Positions 1 to 5,869 of a stretch of DNA of 6,220 bases are shown piece after piece. Position 1 is the stretch's first letter; the number at the start of each line of letters is the position of its first letter. The stretch is from the NCBI GenBank assembly GCA_021788565.1, contig JAJYKO010000358.1, positions 1-6,220 on the forward strand, in the 5' to 3' direction. A model generated the notes under the pieces. It saw nothing but the letters and a program-made list of their open reading frames with translations, was not told where the DNA came from and did not search any database. Made by a program: the position numbers and the translations under genes. The stretch is from Chloroflexota bacterium. GTDB lineage: Bacteria; Chloroflexota; UBA6077.

Positions 1-7
1 CCCCCAG

Positions 8-1741
8 TCACCCGACACTGTCGACGGGGAGGGTGAAGGTGAACGTAGAGCCTTTGCCCTCCGCGGAGTCCACCCAGAGGCGACCGCCGTGGCGCTCGAC
101 AATCTCCCTGGCTATGTACAGGCCGAGCCCCAGCCCTACGTGCCCGTGGTGAAAGCCGCTTTTCCCCTGGTAGAAGCGCTCGAAGATCCGAGGGACGTCT
201 TCCTCGCGGATGCCGATACCCTGATCCGCGACTGCCACAACCGCCTCTTCCGTTCCAGGCGCTGAGCCGGCCCGCTTGTCGACCACGACTCGTATCCTGG
301 TGCTGCCCGGCGAGTACTTCACCGCGTTCTCGGCCAGGTTAAAGAGGACCTCCTCGATTCTCCGCCTGTCCGCCAGAATCGGGAGGCTGCCGTTGGTCTC
401 TACCTCGAGATGATGACTGCCGGCGGTGAGCTGGAGGTTCTCCGTCACTCGTTTCGCCAGCTCCGCCAGATCGAACCGGCTCAGCTCCAGATCGAGCTGC
501 CCGGTCTCGAGCTTCTGAAGGTCGAGGATCTGCTCGATCATGGCCAGCATCCGGTCCGCCTGCTCCAGCATCCGGCCCAGCACGTCCTGATCCGATGCGC
601 GGGATGGGTCGATCTCGGCTTTGCGGGCCAGCAGCTCGATGTACGCTTTCAGGACCGCCACAGGGGTCTTCAACTCGTGGGACACGAGGCCGAGGAACTC
701 GTGGCTTGCCTGCTGTCGAGCCTGCTCCCTGCTCAGCTCCACCTGCTGGCGTGCCAGCTCGGACCTTTCGACTGACAGGCCTGCCTGAGACGCGATCAGC
801 GAGATAACCGCCATGTCTTCGGACCCGAACTTGCCGGACTGCGAGGAGGCCGTCATCAGGAGCCCCCGATGGTTTCCCTTGATCTGGAGCGGGACAACCA
901 CGAGGCTCCGGCTGTCGAGGATGCCGAGGTCGGAACGGATGCCTCGATCGATGGAGATGTCGTCCCGCAGTATGGGCTGACCTGAAGCGATCACCTGACG
1001 AGCCCACGCGGTGTCCAGCACGCCAAGAGCCGCGGCGTCACGCCGGCGCGATGCGTCGGCGGTCTTGGAGGAACCCGCCGTGCAGGTCACCTCTCGGCCG
1101 TGCCCGTCGCGGAGCGCCAGGATCGTATCATCGGCATCCAGGGCTGCCCCGGCGGTGTACGCCACGCGCTGGAGGAACGGCAGCAGGTCGAGGTGCTGAA
1201 CGGTGGCCAGCTCGAGCAGCAACTCGGCCTGATGGAGCCGGCGGCGCTCCTGGGCAAGCAGGCGCTCGTTTTCCATGGTCACCGCGGCGATGCTGGCGAG
1301 GATCTCGAGCCCGGTGAGCCTGCTGCCGGCCGGCGGGAAGGGGAGGAATCCGGACGTCGCCAGGATGCCCACGACGTCGTCCCGAAGCTTCATGGGCACT
1401 ACCGCGAGGGCGTGCACCTGGGTCAGCCGGCCTGGGATGTCGCGAAACCGGCGCTCCCGCTGGGCATCGCTAAGGGCCACGGCCTCGCCGTGTTCGGCCA
1501 CCCATCCCTCGATGCCCTCCCCGATCCTGAACAGGCTCCGGCCAAGCAGCTCCTCCGGCAGGCCGTCAGAGGCCCGAAGGACCAGGTTGCTGCCCTCGCG
1601 CAGAAGGAGGTACGCCTCGTCCGCGGCCATCATTTGGCGCGCCGAACTGACGATGGCGGAAACCACCTCGTCCGGGTCCCCGGTCACCGAAACGAGGTTG
1701 ACTACCTGCTGTATCGCTTCTCCAAGACTAAGTCGGCTCAT
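8..1741 (-). CDS. Soluble sensor histidine kinase, GAF-GAF-HisKA-HATPase_c
   Basis: This 577-residue cytoplasmic kinase should autophosphorylate on His and pass the phosphate to a response regulator, most likely the one encoded just upstream at 1882-2592. No signal peptide or membrane helix is visible. Two GAF-like sensor domains come first: about residues 22-160 (with GEGIEGW at 74-80) and about 185-328. Helical, probably coiled-coil segments follow each (about 156-182 and 325-350). The dimerisation/phosphoacceptor motif SHELKTP is at 354-360, with H355 the phosphorylated residue. The ATP-binding domain has an N box (NLAENAVKYS, N472 the likely magnesium ligand), G1 box DQGIGI at 506-511, F box FERF at 520-523 and G2 box GLGLGL at 536-541, so it looks catalytically intact. 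The ATG is the first in frame, after a TGA 15 bases upstream, but no good Shine-Dalgarno precedes it. The GAF ligand cannot be told from sequence. The gene ends in TGA seven bases from the window edge. Confidence 0.95.
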   Translation of the reverse strand: MSRLSLGEAIQQVVNLVSVTGDPDEVVSAIVSSARQMMAADEAYLLLREGSNLVLRASDGLPEELLGRSLFRIGEGIEGWVAEHGEAVALSDAQRERRFRDIPGRLTQVHALAVVPMKLRDDVVGILATSGFLPFPPAGSRLTGLEILASIAAVTMENERLLAQERRRLHQAELLLELATVQHLDLLPFLQRVAYTAGAALDADDTILALRDGHGREVTCTAGSSKTADASRRRDAAALGVLDTAWARQVIASGQPILRDDISIDRGIRSDLGILDSRSLVVVPLQIKGNHRGLLMTASSQSGKFGSEDMAVISLIASQAGLSVERSELARQQVELSREQARQQASHEFLGLVSHELKTPVAVLKAYIELLARKAEIDPSRASDQDVLGRMLEQADRMLAMIEQILDLQKLETGQLDLELSRFDLAELAKRVTENLQLTAGSHHLEVETNGSLPILADRRRIEEVLFNLAENAVKYSPGSTRIRVVVDKRAGSAPGTEEAVVAVADQGIGIREEDVPRIFERFYQGKSGFHHGHVGLGLGLYIAREIVERHGGRLWVDSAEGKGSTFTFTLPVDSVG

Positions 1742-1763
1742 TTTGGCTAACAGTCACAGCGTA

Positions 1764-1844
1764 GGGCGGGGTCTTGTGCCCCGCCGCCCAGCTTTGGGGG
1801 CATCCTGGTCAGCCATCACGTGGCGGCTCGCCAGGAGGCTCGCC
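1764..1844. repeat. GC-rich hairpin plus short direct repeat in the regulator-kinase gap
   Basis: The gap between regulator and kinase starts with a perfect 7-bp stem: GGCGGGG at 1765-1771 and CCCCGCC at 1779-1785 around a 7-base loop. After it come the palindrome CACGTG (1817-1822) and two copies of GGCTCGCC (1825-1832 and 1837-1844) spaced 12 bp apart. Neither side of the stem has a convincing T-tract, so it is a poor intrinsic terminator. The composition and build look like a dispersed REP- or MITE-like intergenic repeat, but a single window cannot show that it recurs. No open reading frame of interest lies in the gap. Confidence 0.45.
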
Positions 1845-1872
1845 CTCCCCCCGGTTGCCCCTGCCTCTCCCC
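1843..1872 (-). other. Predicted G-quadruplex motif between regulator and kinase
   Basis: Read on the minus strand, which is the sense strand of the regulator-kinase transcript, four G-runs of 4, 4, 6 and 3 bases are separated by loops of 7, 5 and 1 base. This satisfies the usual G3+N1-7 rule. It begins 10 bases after the regulator's stop codon and lies about 100 bases before the kinase start. It could slow polymerase or ribosomes or stabilise the upstream message. It could also be chance in a GC-rich genome, because purine-rich strings of this kind are common there. Confidence 0.45.
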
Positions 1873-1881
1873 GTCTCTCCG

Positions 1882-2592
1882 TCACCCCGGCCGCTCGCGG
1901 AAGTCGACGAAGCGGTATCCCAGGCCCCGTTCGGTCAGGATGTACTTCGGGTTGGCGGGGTCGGGCTCGATCTTCTGGCGAAGATAGTTGACGTAAAGTC
2001 GAACGTAGTGCGCTTCCTCGCGGTATTCGTAGCCCCAAACCTTGGCCAGTAGCGTCTCGTAGGTCAGGACGTGACCGGGGTTGCTTATCAGGTGATAGAG
2101 GAGGCGGTGCTCGGTCGGTGTCAGCGTGACCTTCTGCCCCCTCACGATCACCTCGTTTCGAGCAAAGTCCACGCTCAGGTCGTCGTCCACTTTCACCTGG
2201 GTCTTGGGTACCAGCGGCGGCATCTCCGCGCGGCGGAGCACCGCCTGGATGCGGCCGAGCAGTTCGCGCTGGCTGAACGGCTTCGTCACGTAGTCGTCGG
2301 CGCCAAGCTGCAGCCCTCGCACCTTGTCCGCTTCCTCGCCACGCACAGTCAGCATGATCACCGGAACGTTGTGCGCCTCCCGGATCTTCTCCAGCGTCTC
2401 AAACCCGTCCATTTCCGGCATCATCACATCCAGCACCACCAGGTCAGGAAGCTTCTCCCTGACCTTCTCCAGCGCTTCGTAGCCGTTGGACGCCGCGAAG
2501 ACGAGGTAGCCCTCCATCTCCAGGTAGAGCCTCACGGCATGGACCAGGTCTGGCTCATCGTCCACCACCAGTATTCGTCTCTGGTCGGCCAT
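1882..2592 (-). CDS. OmpR/PhoB-family response regulator
   Basis: This 236-residue two-component regulator has a receiver domain (about 5-120) and a winged-helix DNA-binding domain (about 130-232), the usual length for the family. The receiver has the acidic pair D11/D12, phosphoacceptor D55 in [13 protein letters not shown]82 and K104 in the YVTKPF loop, so all key residues are present. The output domain shows [12 protein letters not shown], the recognition-helix region [15 protein letters not shown] (195-209) and the wing motif GLGYRF (223-228), typical of OmpR/PhoB proteins that bind direct repeats. The ATG is preceded by GAGG five bases away. It is followed 140 bp downstream by the histidine kinase, its presumed partner, and preceded by a stem-loop that ends the secreted-protein gene. 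It resembles KdpE- and RegX3-like proteins, but no specific regulon can be named. Confidence 0.96.
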   Translation of the reverse strand: MADQRRILVVDDEPDLVHAVRLYLEMEGYLVFAASNGYEALEKVREKLPDLVVLDVMMPEMDGFETLEKIREAHNVPVIMLTVRGEEADKVRGLQLGADDYVTKPFSQRELLGRIQAVLRRAEMPPLVPKTQVKVDDDLSVDFARNEVIVRGQKVTLTPTEHRLLYHLISNPGHVLTYETLLAKVWGYEYREEAHYVRLYVNYLRQKIEPDPANPKYILTERGLGYRFVDFRERPG

Positions 2593-2610
2593 GGCGTCCT
2601 CACTCCGAGC

Positions 2611-2644
2611 AAAACATTGGCAGAGGCTCGAGAGCCTCTGCCAA
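2611..2644 (-). terminator. Stem-loop terminator after the secreted-protein gene
   Basis: A perfect 12-bp inverted repeat (TTGGCAGAGGCT at 2617-2628, AGCCTCTGCCAA at 2633-2644) encloses a 4-base loop. On the minus strand it is followed at once by TGTTTT, giving an intrinsic terminator form with a short U-tract. It lies 38 bases after the secreted protein's TAG and only 18 bases before the response regulator's ATG. The regulator's promoter must therefore overlap the hairpin or lie before it. A weak -10-like TACACT reads on the minus strand at 2651-2646, without a clear -35. Partial read-through or attenuation is possible. Confidence 0.75.
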
Positions 2645-2682
2645 CAGTGTAGCGTACTGGTGTTAGAAGCTTGTTGGAATCG

Positions 2683-4584
2683 CTACTTCGCTATGCCCAT
2701 GGAGTTGTGGCCGGACTTGAAGTTGTTGAAGTACATCGTCCGCTCCACGACGATGGGTTGGTCGGACTCGACCTTGGTGGAGAGCGCGCTGTTCGGCACA
2801 ATGCTGTTCACGTCGATCGTGAAACGGCTGGTCGGCTTCACCGCGTACTGTTTCACCACGTTGGTGCCGTCTTCTTTCATGAACGTGACTGTGAGGTTGG
2901 CGGTAGTGCTGCCCGGGTTCATCACCAGGACGTTCTCTGAGAAGGGGTTTGCCGTGGAGCCCTCGGCCAGGTACCACAGCTTCGAGAGTATCGGACTCGC
3001 GGTCGTACCCATGACGGCCTGCCCTGAATTAAAGTAGATCGAGCGATCCGCAACGATAGGCTGGGTTGACTCGATCTTCATTCCCAGACGAGCGTTCGGT
3101 ACATCCTTATTCACGTAGATGCTCGCGCGCGCGTGGGCACCCACCGTGTAAGTCCTGGTGACAGGCAATCCATCCTCTCTCATGTAGGTAACCGTGGCCG
3201 ATGCCGCGACGTTGTTGGGGTTCAACATCAGCAGCCAGGTGTCGAAGCCGGGCTGAGTGTTTCCCTCGGCGAGGTACCAGCTATCGGACGGGGCTGTGGC
3301 ACCCACGGAGTCCAATCCCGACTTCTTGTCCTTGTACATCGCCCTCTCCGCGATGATCGGCTGGTCTGCCTCTACCCTAGTACCGAAGGACCCGCTGGGC
3401 ACCACGAGGTTCACCATCAGGCTATCCCGAGATACCTGAGGGATCAGCATCTTCTGAGTGACGGTGGTACCGTCCTCTTTGTAGAAGGTGAGCGTTACGT
3501 GGGTGGGCACCGTATTGGGGTTCTGCATCAGGATCCAGGTGTCGAAGCCCTGGTTCGCGCTGCCTTCGGCGAAGTACCAGGTGTTGGACGGGGAGATAGC
3601 GCCTTTCGTGTCGTCGCCATTTCCGTTGAAGTACATCGCCCGCTCCGCCAGCAGGTAGCGGTCCGACTCCACGAGTTCCGACACGTCGGTGTTGGGCACG
3701 ATGTCGTTGAGGTAGAGACTGGTCCGGCTGGTCGGCTTCAGCAGGTAGTACCCTATCTTCTGGCCGCCCTTCGGCAGCATGTAGGTTATCTTCACGTTAG
3801 CCGGCACAGGGTCGGGGTTCTGCAGTAGCAGCCACGTGTCAAACGGCTTGTTAGTGGAGCCCTCCGCGAAGTACCAGGTCTTCGGGATCGGGGTGGGAGT
3901 CGGCGGCGGGGGCGGAGCCGATACCAGTTGCTGCTGCTTCTGCTGCGACTGGAAAATGGGCTTCGGGATGGGACCTGGCTTCGGGACTATGGTTGGCACG
4001 GGGCCCAGCGGCGGCGCAGATCCATTCACCCACAGGAAGGTGACGTCCACCCAATCTGAGCCTTTCATGCCCAGATCGGCGAAGGTCCCGTCGGCCAGGT
4101 CGATCGATGCCGGGTATATCACGGGACGCCCGTGCATGTCATTCCCGTTGTTGTAGTTGTTGAAGAAAGCCGCGTTGACCTCCGGGGTGTACCGCGGCAG
4201 GTCGTTGAACATCTCACGGGGCGAGTCCCAGTAGTCGTCCTTGTAGTTCCAGGGGCCAACATCCCAGACCGGGGCCGTCACGGTCTTGCCATTGTAGGTT
4301 AGCTGCACCTGATACGTGTTGCCGTCCTTGGGGTTCAGGGCCTTCTTGGACGGGAGCGCCACGAAGTGGTCGTTCGGCACGATCAGATGCCCGTTAGAGG
4401 TGACGTGGCCCACCATTCCTTCTCTAGTGGCGTATAGGCGCAGTGTCGGATGCGCGTCCGCCTGGGAAGGCGCGGAGAACGCGTTTGCAGGCAGGGCGAT
4501 CAGCACCAGGATCAGAGCTAGGGGCAGCACAAGTATTATGGCGCGGCGGTTACCAGCACGCGGCACGCGAGTGTGGTCCGGCAA
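2683..4584 (-). CDS. Secreted DPBB-like protein with four WYFAEGS repeats
   Basis: This 633-residue exported protein has a signal peptide: basic residues R6-R14, hydrophobic stretch about 15-32, likely cleavage after ANA at 33-35. Residues about 46-187 resemble an RlpA-type double-psi beta-barrel, with an NGHLIVPNDHFVALPS segment (64-79), the core motif VWDVGPWN (106-113, D108 a possible functional acid) and a C-terminal SDWVDVTFLWV (176-186). A linker rich in Pro and Gln (about 188-235) leads to four tandem repeats starting at W237, W336, W436 and W537. No sortase motif, anchor or C-terminal membrane helix is seen, so it is probably released or held by its domains. DPBB domains are known in cell-wall binding and glycan-cleaving proteins, so a cell-envelope role is likely but inferred. 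The start is TTG, chosen because GGAGG lies seven bases upstream and it gives a complete signal peptide; GTG at residue 7 is the alternative. It ends in TAG. Confidence 0.9.
   Translation of the reverse strand: MPDHTRVPRAGNRRAIILVLPLALILVLIALPANAFSAPSQADAHPTLRLYATREGMVGHVTSNGHLIVPNDHFVALPSKKALNPKDGNTYQVQLTYNGKTVTAPVWDVGPWNYKDDYWDSPREMFNDLPRYTPEVNAAFFNNYNNGNDMHGRPVIYPASIDLADGTFADLGMKGSDWVDVTFLWVNGSAPPLGPVPTIVPKPGPIPKPIFQSQQKQQQLVSAPPPPPTPTPIPKTWYFAEGSTNKPFDTWLLLQNPDPVPANVKITYMLPKGGQKIGYYLLKPTSRTSLYLNDIVPNTDVSELVESDRYLLAERAMYFNGNGDDTKGAISPSNTWYFAEGSANQGFDTWILMQNPNTVPTHVTLTFYKEDGTTVTQKMLIPQVSRDSLMVNLVVPSGSFGTRVEADQPIIAERAMYKDKKSGLDSVGATAPSDSWYLAEGNTQPGFDTWLLMLNPNNVAASATVTYMREDGLPVTRTYTVGAHARASIYVNKDVPNARLGMKIESTQPIVADRSIYFNSGQAVMGTTASPILSKLWYLAEGSTANPFSENVLVMNPGSTTANLTVTFMKEDGTNVVKQYAVKPTSRFTIDVNSIVPNSALSTKVESDQPIVVERTMYFNNFKSGHNSMGIAK
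2686..3876 (-). repeat. Four tandem ~100-residue protein repeats
   Basis: The C-terminal two thirds of the secreted protein is four units: residues 237-335, 336-435, 436-536 and 537-633. Each begins WY[FL]AEG, continues with an N-P motif (QNP or MNP), a beta-strand ending in a KEDG-like turn, then SR or AR, a VN/VP segment and a closing ES-QPI-AER-MYFN motif. The alternating hydrophobic pattern suggests beta-sandwich modules. Unit 1 lacks the KEDG turn (PKGG instead). Unit 4 has FSENVLVMNP where units 1-3 have FDTWLL/ILM-NP. The motif is familiar from surface proteins of Chloroflexi and Actinobacteria; its ligand is unknown to me. Confidence 0.9.
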
Positions 4585-4591
4585 GGTCGTG

Positions 4592-4596
4592 CCTCC
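4592..4596 (-). promoter_or_regulatory. Shine-Dalgarno that fixes the TTG start
   Basis: The minus strand reads GGAGG followed by seven bases and then TTG at 4584-4582. The nearby ATG at 4598-4596 is out of frame with the secreted protein and overlaps the ribosome site itself. This makes TTG the best initiation codon for the gene at 2683-4584. Confidence 0.75.
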
Positions 4597-4724
4597 ATGG
4601 CTAATCGTTATGGAAGACCTGTCTCAGCTGAGAGGGGAATTCCGCGAAGCGGGCGCGGAATCAAGGGAAGATAGGCAGCCTTTTCGGCAGCAAAAGCAGC
4701 TTACAATAGGTTGATGATGGTGGC

Positions 4725-4751
4725 AAGAGGCAACCGCCTCTTCTTGGTTGC
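4725..4751. other. Two overlapping, mutually exclusive hairpins
   Basis: AAGAGGC (4725-4731) pairs with GCCTCTT (4736-4742) around the four-base loop AACC. GCAACC (4730-4735) can instead pair with GGTTGC (4746-4751). The two pairings share bases and cannot form together. Alternative stems of this type occur in attenuators and other RNA switches. If transcription of the secreted gene begins upstream of here this would be leader RNA; if it begins near 4700 this is promoter DNA. Chance is a serious alternative. Confidence 0.3.
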
Positions 4752-4773
4752 AAAACGGGAAGGACGGGGCCAA

Positions 4774-4809
4774 TCTGACAGGTCTGACCTATCTGACCTG
4801 TCCGACTAC
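4774..4809. repeat. 9-bp-period direct repeats, possible regulator site
   Basis: Four 9-base units run head to tail: TCTGACAGG, TCTGACCTA, TCTGACCTG and TCCGACTAC. The first three share TCTGAC exactly and the fourth differs by one base. An 8-bp inverted repeat is embedded (GACAGGTC at 4777-4784, GACCTGTC at 4795-4802). The array lies about 190 bp upstream of the secreted-protein start. Direct-repeat operators suit OmpR/PhoB-type regulators, but their usual period is near 10-11 bp, so binding by the regulator at 1882-2592 is only a possibility. Confidence 0.5.
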
Positions 4810-4830
4810 TTCTAGACCGAACCCAGGGTG

Positions 4831-4899
4831 AAACCCGCGGGGTCTCGCAGGATCAAGGCGCCCCAGTACGAGACTGCGAGTCAAAGACCCCGCGGGTTT
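4831..4899. terminator. Long inverted repeat, likely terminator of the DUF72 gene
   Basis: Perfect 15-bp arms AAACCCGCGGGGTCT (4831-4845) and AGACCCCGCGGGTTT (4885-4899) flank a 39-base interior. Inside, CGCAG (4846-4850) pairs with CTGCG (4874-4878), extending the stem past a 6-base bulge. The structure begins 15 bases after the DUF72 stop codon. It has a short A-run on one side and T-run on the other in both directions, as in bidirectional GC-rich terminators. The long interior is unusual for an intrinsic terminator; a small inverted-repeat element is the alternative, though no flanking target duplication is evident. Confidence 0.6.
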
Positions 4900-4914
4900 G
4901 GTCGCCGCTTTGAT

Positions 4915-5634
4915 TTAGGTGAGCAGCGCCCTCATGCGGAGAGCGTCGCCAGGAGCCGCGGCGCCGACATCGTTGTTGAAGTAGACGAAGCCCTCCGGGG
5001 CGAGTGCTTTCAGCCGGTCCGCCCACCCCCGTAACTGCTCGTCGCTGTACGATCCCTCGTACTTCCCGCTCCCCGCACCGTGGAAGCGGGCGTAGACCCA
5101 CCGGGCGGTCGCTACCCGCGGTACTGGCAGCCCTTCCATGTCCGAGATCGCCAGGGCTACCCTGTGGGCGCGTAGGATGGCATAGACCTCCTCGGCGAAC
5201 CAGTCTGCCTTTCGGAACTCGACCGCGAGCCGAAGGTTTCCCGTGCCGGACTGACTCAGGAACGAGGCCAACCTCTCGTCGTCGCGGCCGAGGCTTGGCG
5301 GGAGTTGCAGTAGAAGCGGCCCCAGGGCTGGCCCAAGCTGTTCTGCGCGGCGGATGAACTCCTGGAAGAGGGGCAGGGCCTTTGGACCCAGCTTGTAGAA
5401 CTGCGTGATGGAGCGGTTGATCTTTACGGCATAGGCGAAGCTCGGAGGCGCCTGTCGCTGCCACCCCTGGAAGATCTCTTCGGTGGGAGTGCGATAGAAG
5501 GAATTGTTTATCTCCACCGTGTCGAAGATGGAGGAGTAGTGCGCGAACCAGTTCGCCTCGCGCAACCCATGCGGGTAGAAGGCGTCCTTCCAGTGCTTGT
5601 AGGACCAGCCGGAACACCCGACCCTGTAGGCCAT
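4915..5634 (-). CDS. DUF72 (YecE-like) TIM-barrel protein
   Basis: This 239-residue cytoplasmic protein belongs to the widespread DUF72 family, whose members fold as a TIM barrel and whose biochemical role remains unclear. Family hallmarks in order are GCSGWSY (6-12), VEINNSFYRTP (40-50), the FAYAVKINRSITQ strand (66-78), LLLQLPPSL (107-115), LAVEFRKADWF (136-146), ISDMEG (163-168), ARFHG (182-186) and VYFNND (217-222). Length and motif order match the family, so it appears intact. It starts at ATG with GGAGG nine bases upstream and a perfect TATAAT further up, and ends in TAA just before a long inverted repeat. It is divergent from the PfpI-like gene at 5870. A longer overlapping minus-strand frame (4853-5650) has no family features and is taken as a shadow. 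Confidence 0.95.
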   Translation of the reverse strand: MAYRVGCSGWSYKHWKDAFYPHGLREANWFAHYSSIFDTVEINNSFYRTPTEEIFQGWQRQAPPSFAYAVKINRSITQFYKLGPKALPLFQEFIRRAEQLGPALGPLLLQLPPSLGRDDERLASFLSQSGTGNLRLAVEFRKADWFAEEVYAILRAHRVALAISDMEGLPVPRVATARWVYARFHGAGSGKYEGSYSDEQLRGWADRLKALAPEGFVYFNNDVGAAAPGDALRMRALLT

Positions 5635-5676
5635 TCAGCGCCCCCTCCACCTCTTTTACTAGCGCCCGGCGCCTGT

Positions 5677-5682
5677 ATTATA
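5677..5682 (-). promoter_or_regulatory. Candidate -10 box (TATAAT) for the DUF72 gene
   Basis: The minus strand reads a perfect TATAAT about 43 bases before the DUF72 ATG, which would give a leader of roughly 35 bases. No good -35 is found at 16-18 bases upstream, where the DNA is GC-rich. Just downstream, the near-palindrome GCGCC-C-GGCGC (5662-5672) would fall at the start of the transcript and might be an operator. Confidence 0.55.
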
Positions 5683-5723
5683 GCTCTCGTGGCTTCGCGC
5701 GCCGCGCCTTGCCGCACAGCGGT

Positions 5724-5753
5724 TTGACCCACTCGAACTCGGCTGGATAAACT
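5724..5753 (+). promoter_or_regulatory. Candidate sigma-70-type promoter for the PfpI-like gene
   Basis: TTGACC (5724-5729) and TAAACT (5748-5753) are separated by 18 bases, five and four matches to consensus respectively. Transcription from here would leave a leader of about 110 bases before the ATG at 5870. It lies back to back with the DUF72 promoter candidate about 45 bases away. Confidence 0.4.
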
Positions 5754-5837
5754 AGTGGTACGGTGCTGGGGTCGTCGAGGCACCCGACTACGCTCGCGCT
5801 TTAACACCGGTCTGGTAGCTGTCCGGGTCCGACTATT

Positions 5838-5860
5838 CGACTTCACGAGTCGCAAGGAGG
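5838..5860 (+). promoter_or_regulatory. Ribosome site and small hairpin before the PfpI-like gene
   Basis: AAGGAGG (5854-5860) lies nine bases before the ATG, a near-perfect Shine-Dalgarno that fixes the start. One base upstream is a short inverted repeat, CGACT (5838-5842) and AGTCG (5848-5852) with a five-base loop. The hairpin does not cover the ribosome site, so a regulatory effect is uncertain. Confidence 0.7.
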
Positions 5861-5869
5861 CTGTGTGAG

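Larger units (their letters stand above)
4585..4914. other. 330-bp non-coding region upstream of the secreted-protein gene
   Basis: No credible gene is seen here; short open frames have no recognisable protein. The region is dense in symmetry. A 12-bp perfect palindrome TCTCAGCTGAGA lies at 4622-4633. A 7-bp hairpin (TTCCGCG at 4640-4646, CGCGGAA at 4654-4660) would fall in the 5' leader of the secreted-protein message. Further out are the hairpins at 4725-4751, the 9-bp direct repeats at 4774-4809 and the long inverted repeat at 4831-4899, each listed separately. A weak minus-strand promoter candidate is TTGCCT (4733-4728) with TATTGT (4708-4703), but its 19-base spacer is long, so the true promoter is uncertain. 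Confidence 0.6.

Noticed and set aside
339..1007. 222-residue minus-strand frame overlapping the kinase
   Set aside because: A shifted frame of the kinase, rich in Arg, Gly and Pro as expected from GC-rich out-of-frame reading; no family features.
1100..1750. 216-residue plus-strand open frame opposite the kinase
   Set aside because: It lies antisense to a complete, motif-bearing histidine kinase. Its protein has no recognisable domain and reflects the codon bias of the minus-strand gene.
2071..2652. 193-residue plus-strand frame opposite the response regulator
   Set aside because: Antisense shadow of a complete regulator; His/Leu-rich product without domain features.
3133..3828. 231-residue plus-strand frame with repeating sequence
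   Set aside because: Its periodicity comes from the tandem repeats of the secreted protein read on the opposite strand.
4774..4809. Start of a CRISPR array
   Set aside because: Units are only 9 bases long with no spacers of 25-40 bases and no cas genes nearby.
4831..4899. Insertion sequence ends
   Set aside because: The arms enclose only 39 bases with no transposase, and no target-site duplication is visible at the flanks.
4853..5650. 265-residue minus-strand frame longer than the DUF72 gene
   Set aside because: It is an out-of-frame shadow of DUF72. Only the 4915-5634 frame carries the DUF72 motifs, and the -10 box and Shine-Dalgarno fit that frame.
5690..5860. Possible tRNA in the divergent region
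   Set aside because: Some stem-like GC segments are present, but no acceptor stem, D-arm and T-arm set with the conserved GGTTCGA-type T-loop could be assembled.
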